From Apis mellifera (taxonomy: Eukaryota; Arthropoda; Insecta; Hymenoptera; Apidae), in the NCBI RefSeq assembly GCF_003254395.2, contig NC_037643.1:14092963-14156962 (forward strand): DNA of 64,000 bases. The letters are read 5' to 3'. Of the stretch, positions 59,801 to 64,000 are shown in pieces; position 1 is the first letter of the stretch; the number at the start of each line of letters is the position of its first letter. Position numbers and translations under genes: made by a program. The notes beneath the pieces are model-generated. The model did not search any database and was not told the DNA's origin. It saw only the letters and a program-made list of their open reading frames with translations.

Positions 59801-61900
59801 CTCTGGAATCGTCATTTTGAATTTTATTCTACGTAGTAGTATACTACGTAGTGTTATTAGAAAATAACATTGATGAATATAGAATTCAAAGATTACATTA
59901 TAAGGTTAATCTTTAAATTTCTCAATCAATATATAGGCATATTGGATTTTATAATAATAAAATACTTGTATATCAATAATAATCAAAATGAAGAAAAGTA
60001 AAGAAAAAATATACATAATTATTTTTTAAATTGAAGAAAGTAAGAACAATTTAGTTTAAAACTTCAAAAAAAAAATTTTCAAGTTTTTGTAATCAAAAAA
60101 AAAAAATAATTAAAAAAAAGATTGAAATAATAATATGTTTAAAATAAAATATATAAAATTTAAGAAGAAAATTGCTGATAAACATTGAACATGATACGCA
60201 ACTCTAAGGTTATAACAGCGCATATCTATCGACTTAAGAAATATACCTAACTTTTCCTACATTCAATAAAACAATTCTAATATTGTACAATGTACAAGAA
60301 CAATATTCAATTTTACGAGTGAATATATTCCATTTCGCTCTTTATGTTTCCAGCAATTTTCAAAACTATGAATAAACTCTCGATTATACATATATCATTT
60401 TAATTTTTATGTCGAATAAACAATGGATGTTATCTCGGCGTCAGTAAAAGACTCGGAAGTTCAGATTAGATTTTAGCGCGTAATTTGAAATATGAAAAAT
60501 AGAAATATACCTAACCTAGACCAGCAAAGCATTAAAAAACAATGAAAAATTCTCGATCGTCGATGCGCAATCAGAGAAATATGCCATGCAAAAAAACATA
60601 AACGATTTTCAGCCGGCCACAGATAAATATAAGATAATAGATGGGAAAATCGTGATACTATCGAATAATTTTGATTTTAGTTTTTTAGTTTTTTAACTAT
60701 TTATTAAATAATAGTTTTATTTTTAAGTAAATATGGATGAATCTTTACGGACAAATAATTATTTGATTTCAATTAAATTTGGTGGAGAAATTTATTTCTA
60801 GTTGTATCACGGTTTCCTATTATTATAATATTTAATGCATAGTGTAAAATTAAAAAATGTTAATATTTTAGAAATTATAAAATTTATATTTTATTGTACA
60901 TAAAAAAAATTTTCTTTATATTATACATTTCTTTTTAAATAATAAACTATAATATATTCTAATTGTAATAAAATTGTACATAAAATGTAAAAAATCCTTA
61001 AAATAAATAATTTTTATTTTTATTTTTTGCAGTTGTAAAAAATCTTTAAGAACTTTAATTTAACACTATGCATAAACAGAATATCTTCAAACGAAGGACA
61101 CTGGCTTGTCTTTGAATAAAAAATGCAATATATATTTTAAAAAACTTCAAAAAGACATTTATATCAAAAAATATTTTATTGAGAAATGTTAGATTTAATA
61201 TTTGTACTTTAGATTGTACTTTTTGAATGTATTTTAATATTATATGATAAAATCAAATTTGTTATTCATTTAAATAATTCAAATCAAATATAATAATATC
61301 AAACTAACGCATATATAGCAAACAAAAATATTTATCTAATATTTAATTCAGAAACATTCTTTGAATCATACGTATAAAATTCTGTTTTATATTTTAAATA
61401 TAATTAAAATTATATTACAAATTAGAATTACTTTTATATTAAAAATAAAAATTTAACAAAAAGAAATTAATAACTTCCTAGATAATACAAAAATGTACAT
61501 TCTAACCTACCAATTTTAAGATAAAATAAGAAAAAAGAAAAAATCTATCAATGATTGAGATTGCTCAGTTCTTTTCCTATTCTTTTTTCTTTTGGAAAAT
61601 AGGATAGTTCCCACAATATTATACATCTTTGAATCACTTCAAATTTTAAACTTTAATTGATTCTGATAATATTAATTAAATTCAAGATGAAAGGATAACT
61701 TACATAGACAAATTCAACTGTTCTATTCGAGGAATAACAGCATATCTAAGAATAAAATATTAGTTATATATTTAATCAAATAAATAATATTGTCTAATAA
61801 ATAATATTGTCATTTATAATCGTTAAAAATTTCGCAAAAATACTGACCTAACCTCAGCTCAAACTCGACCTGCCACTACTTTCCATAAATAGGTGGCTAA
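56831..61900. other. AT-rich non-coding DNA, probable Mob2 intron or upstream sequence
   Basis: Nothing recognisable beyond short chance frames. A slightly GC-richer patch at about 59480-59700 carries a 94-codon minus frame without motifs. The 85-codon frame at 58772 is listed separately. Short poly-A and (TAA) runs occur. Confidence 0.45.
58772..59029 (+). CDS. Possible small ORF of 85 codons
   Basis: ATG at 58772 to TAG at 59027-59029. The product has a balanced composition, an internal hydrophobic segment (HLLPFALFVVSLLPVL at about residues 50-65) and a Cys/Lys C-terminus. I recognise no family, see no splice sites or promoter, and consider chance likely. It could be a fragment of a decayed element. 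Confidence 0.15.
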   Translation: MLVKASIFFYMLYKAHAIENKLRLYGKNWPTLLSQSNSIRHLLPFALFVVSLLPVLTRDRKIVEHPLKNYDKVKKYLDCSKPISC

Positions 61901-63170
61901 TAACACTTGCTATTCAACGTCAAGCCAGCGCCCTCTTGATCGAAGACATTTTCGTACAAGTGCACGTATACACAATGTACGCGTACAATATATAAATATA
62001 AATATTAATATATATATAATATATATATATAATATGTTTATATATACATATATATACATAGAGATCTAGAGACGATGGAACTAGACGGTGGAGGGACTCA
62101 CGCGACAAGCTCGCCGAAGAACCTGATCTTCCTGTGGCAGGTGTCGAGGAGGGAAAGACGCGAGGAGACGGTCGAGCTACTGGCAGCGCCGTGGTGGACT
62201 GGTGTCGGTGGCGCCGACAGGGTCGAGGACGTCGAGGCGGAAGAATCCTGGAGAACGACGCGTGCCGGCGAGCGCAGCATCGTCGTCGTCGTGATCGTCG
62301 TGGTTGAAGACGATCTCTTCGGCGCCCCGTCCTCGTGCCCGAGGATCTTTTCACGTACGCTGGGTATGCACCAAATCTTGTTCGGTTCTCATCGAACACC
62401 GGCTGCGACACCGATTATCGCCTGGTGTTCTCACCTTTGATCAATCCCAACTCAATCCTCAAACTTCACCCCTCCACAAATACAATTTATTTATTCTATC
62501 TATTAAAATTTTTCTTTTCTTTCCGAGTCGATATTTATTTACCAAGTTCTCTTTCAATCGAAATGTCACACTGTCTGTTTAAATAACGATCGATATGCTT
62601 CAATACATTCCTCTAAGAAGCTTCGTTGAACACGAGGCAATACACACGTTGCAGAGCCGTTGTTTCGCTGACAGATCTGTTTCGCGCAGAAACATGATCG
62701 ACGCCATGTCTGTTGTAGCTAGCGTGGCGCCACTATCGGTCCAAGATCAACGAAGAGAGAGAATCCGGTCGCGGTGACGCGTGCCAAGTCCGTCTCGATT
62801 ATCATTGAACTTGAGTCGCTCTCGATTCGCGCGAGCTCCAGCTGAATCACAGCTTTCTCTCTCTCTCTCACTTTCACGGTATTCTGGGAGAACAATCGTT
62901 CGTCGACGTCTAAATAAAGAATCCCCCCGCTTGCGACTTCAACCGAGGATTCGAACGCACTATACTAATAATGTGATGAGCAAAAGCGAAGTACTCACCC
63001 CTAACGACAGAGAGCGTGCTTCCTCGATCAAAATCGAAATCGGAAAAATGTTCTATATGCTTTTACGCTTTATCAGCTTTGCTATTTTTGAAATTTTATA
63101 CGCTTGCTTTGGCAGTGATGCATTTTATCGAGATTACTCTCGAGAGATGAAATTCGTATGAAAATAACTT
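61901..63170. promoter_or_regulatory. GC-rich island with donors on the minus strand; candidate distal first exons
   Basis: A (TA)-rich stretch (about 61990-62065) leads into a GC-rich block. Minus-strand donors are visible: ATCAAAG|GTGAGA (intron from 62434) and TTAGGG|GTGAGT (intron from about 62984). The matching upstream sequences have stops in the frame Mob2 would need, so they would be non-coding exons. On the plus strand a 62-codon frame (62974-63161, starting MSKSEVLTPND, hydrophobic middle) and others are open but unsupported. This may be a distal Mob2 promoter or that of a neighbour outside the window. Confidence 0.35.
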
Positions 63171-64000
63171 TGTTATAACCCTCTTTAAGAAGATCGATAA
63201 GACCAGATATTGGCATGGAATGATTTTCATCAATTCGAAACTGAAATTTCACTTGTCTTTTTTAGAAGATAATCGATAAATATTATAAATGAAAAATTAT
63301 TCTTGTGTTTAAATAAGTTATATGAAAAAATAAAGCAATATATATGACTACGAAGAGAAGGAGATTCATACTGTATTATTATATCTTATATTTATGGAAT
63401 TTTCCGAATATACGAAGATAATTCAAGGGAATATAAAACATGCAGATTGTTTCGAGTCAAGTATCGCGTGAATCACTATATTTTTAATTTTTCATACTTC
63501 GTGCAATCACGTAGTAAAAAACGAAGCGACTTAAATTTATACTTTATAAATAATGACATTATAAATAAATATCAAAAATATTATTTATGACATTAAATAA
63601 AAAAAAAAAATCAATCGAGTGGGTATTCGAATGCGTGAAAAAAAAAAATCAATGATGTACCGTATCGACATGACAATGAAGGCCACTTCTAATGTTTGAG
63701 AAGTGAGATGCTTCCAGTTAAAAATAGTCGAGTGTTTTAAGAATAAATATTTTTAGAATTCAGATTTATTTTTCACCTCGAGACGTAAAACATGCCCTAA
63801 TGTTCAAGACGCATTTCTAACGCAACTATCCTAACCTAACCTAAAAAAGTAAGAAAACGAGACCTAACCTAAGAAAGTAAGAAAATTTTAAATTTAAAAT
63901 TTTTCTTCCCTCTCATTTTCAATCGATGAAAAGCTAATCTCTCGAACAAGATATCTCTCATGAAACACTCTGTGAAATGATCTAAGCGAGATTTGAAAAA
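63171..64000. other. AT-rich sequence with telomere-like CCTAA repeats
   Basis: CCTAACCTAACCTAA (three insect telomere units on the C-rich strand) at 63830-63844 and a second CCTAACCTAA about 30 bp later, in otherwise ordinary AT-rich DNA. No gene was seen up to the right edge. Confidence 0.5.

Noticed and set aside
62075..62440. Plus and minus frames of over 100 codons in the distal GC island
   Set aside because: Both strands are open at once and products are low-complexity; only the splice donors there seemed worth noting.
1..64000. tRNA, rRNA, snRNA genes and integrated viral sequences
   Set aside because: I looked for conserved tRNA box patterns and for reverse transcriptase or capsid motifs by eye and found none I could support; a covariance-model search would be decisive.

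Overview
This window looks like nuclear DNA of a hymenopteran insect, most likely a honey bee (Apis). The background is strongly AT-rich and broken by short GC-rich, CpG-containing islands. Genes have several exons with GT..AG introns, microsatellites are frequent, and short CCTAA (insect telomere-type) blocks occur. The species call is inference; the eukaryotic, insect-like gene structure is seen directly.

The left third (1-21.7 kb) holds no protein gene that I can support. It is a patchwork of tandem-repeat arrays, each with its own unrelated unit, alternating with GC-rich islands that look like promoter or enhancer sequence. Two plus-strand islands, at about 18.1-18.9 kb and 27.4-27.5 kb, end at consensus 5' splice sites. 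They are candidate non-coding first exons for the next plus-strand gene, the KLF.

From 21.97 to 38.34 kb the minus strand carries the large subunit of chromatin assembly factor 1 (CAF-1 p150 / CHAF1A), in ten exons encoding 965 residues. Its 11.9-kb fifth intron contains, on the opposite strand, a complete zinc-finger gene of the KLF15 type (34.28-35.56 kb, 319 residues).

Head to head with CAF-1 p150, on the plus strand, is a HIP14/ZDHHC17-type ankyrin-repeat DHHC palmitoyltransferase (nine coding exons, 609 residues, 40.77-43.61 kb). Strong 5' splice sites facing away from each other at 39,574 (minus) and 39,861 (plus) suggest that both transcripts start in one compact bidirectional promoter near 39.65-39.75 kb. 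A seven-exon gene for an unrecognised membrane protein follows at 47.17-49.13 kb (352 residues). Convergent with it is the minus-strand gene Mob2, a NDR-kinase co-activator (50.47-52.74 kb, possibly starting at 52,844). The rest of the window, 53-64 kb, is AT-rich and probably Mob2 upstream/intron sequence with a few GC-rich candidate exons. A small internally deleted Tc1/mariner-type element with perfect 31-bp inverted repeats sits in a Mob2 intron.

I did not find an operon-like or defence-like novel system. The points most worth checking are the nested KLF15 gene, the CAF-1/HIP14 promoter with its two small reading frames, the undescribed membrane protein, the Mob2 5' end (a possible 41-nt intron, and a candidate exon whose 5' splice site lies at the foot of a perfect hairpin), and the cluster of unrelated minisatellites. 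Exon limits were set by eye from reading frame, GT/AG sites and protein similarity; no alignment or transcript was available.
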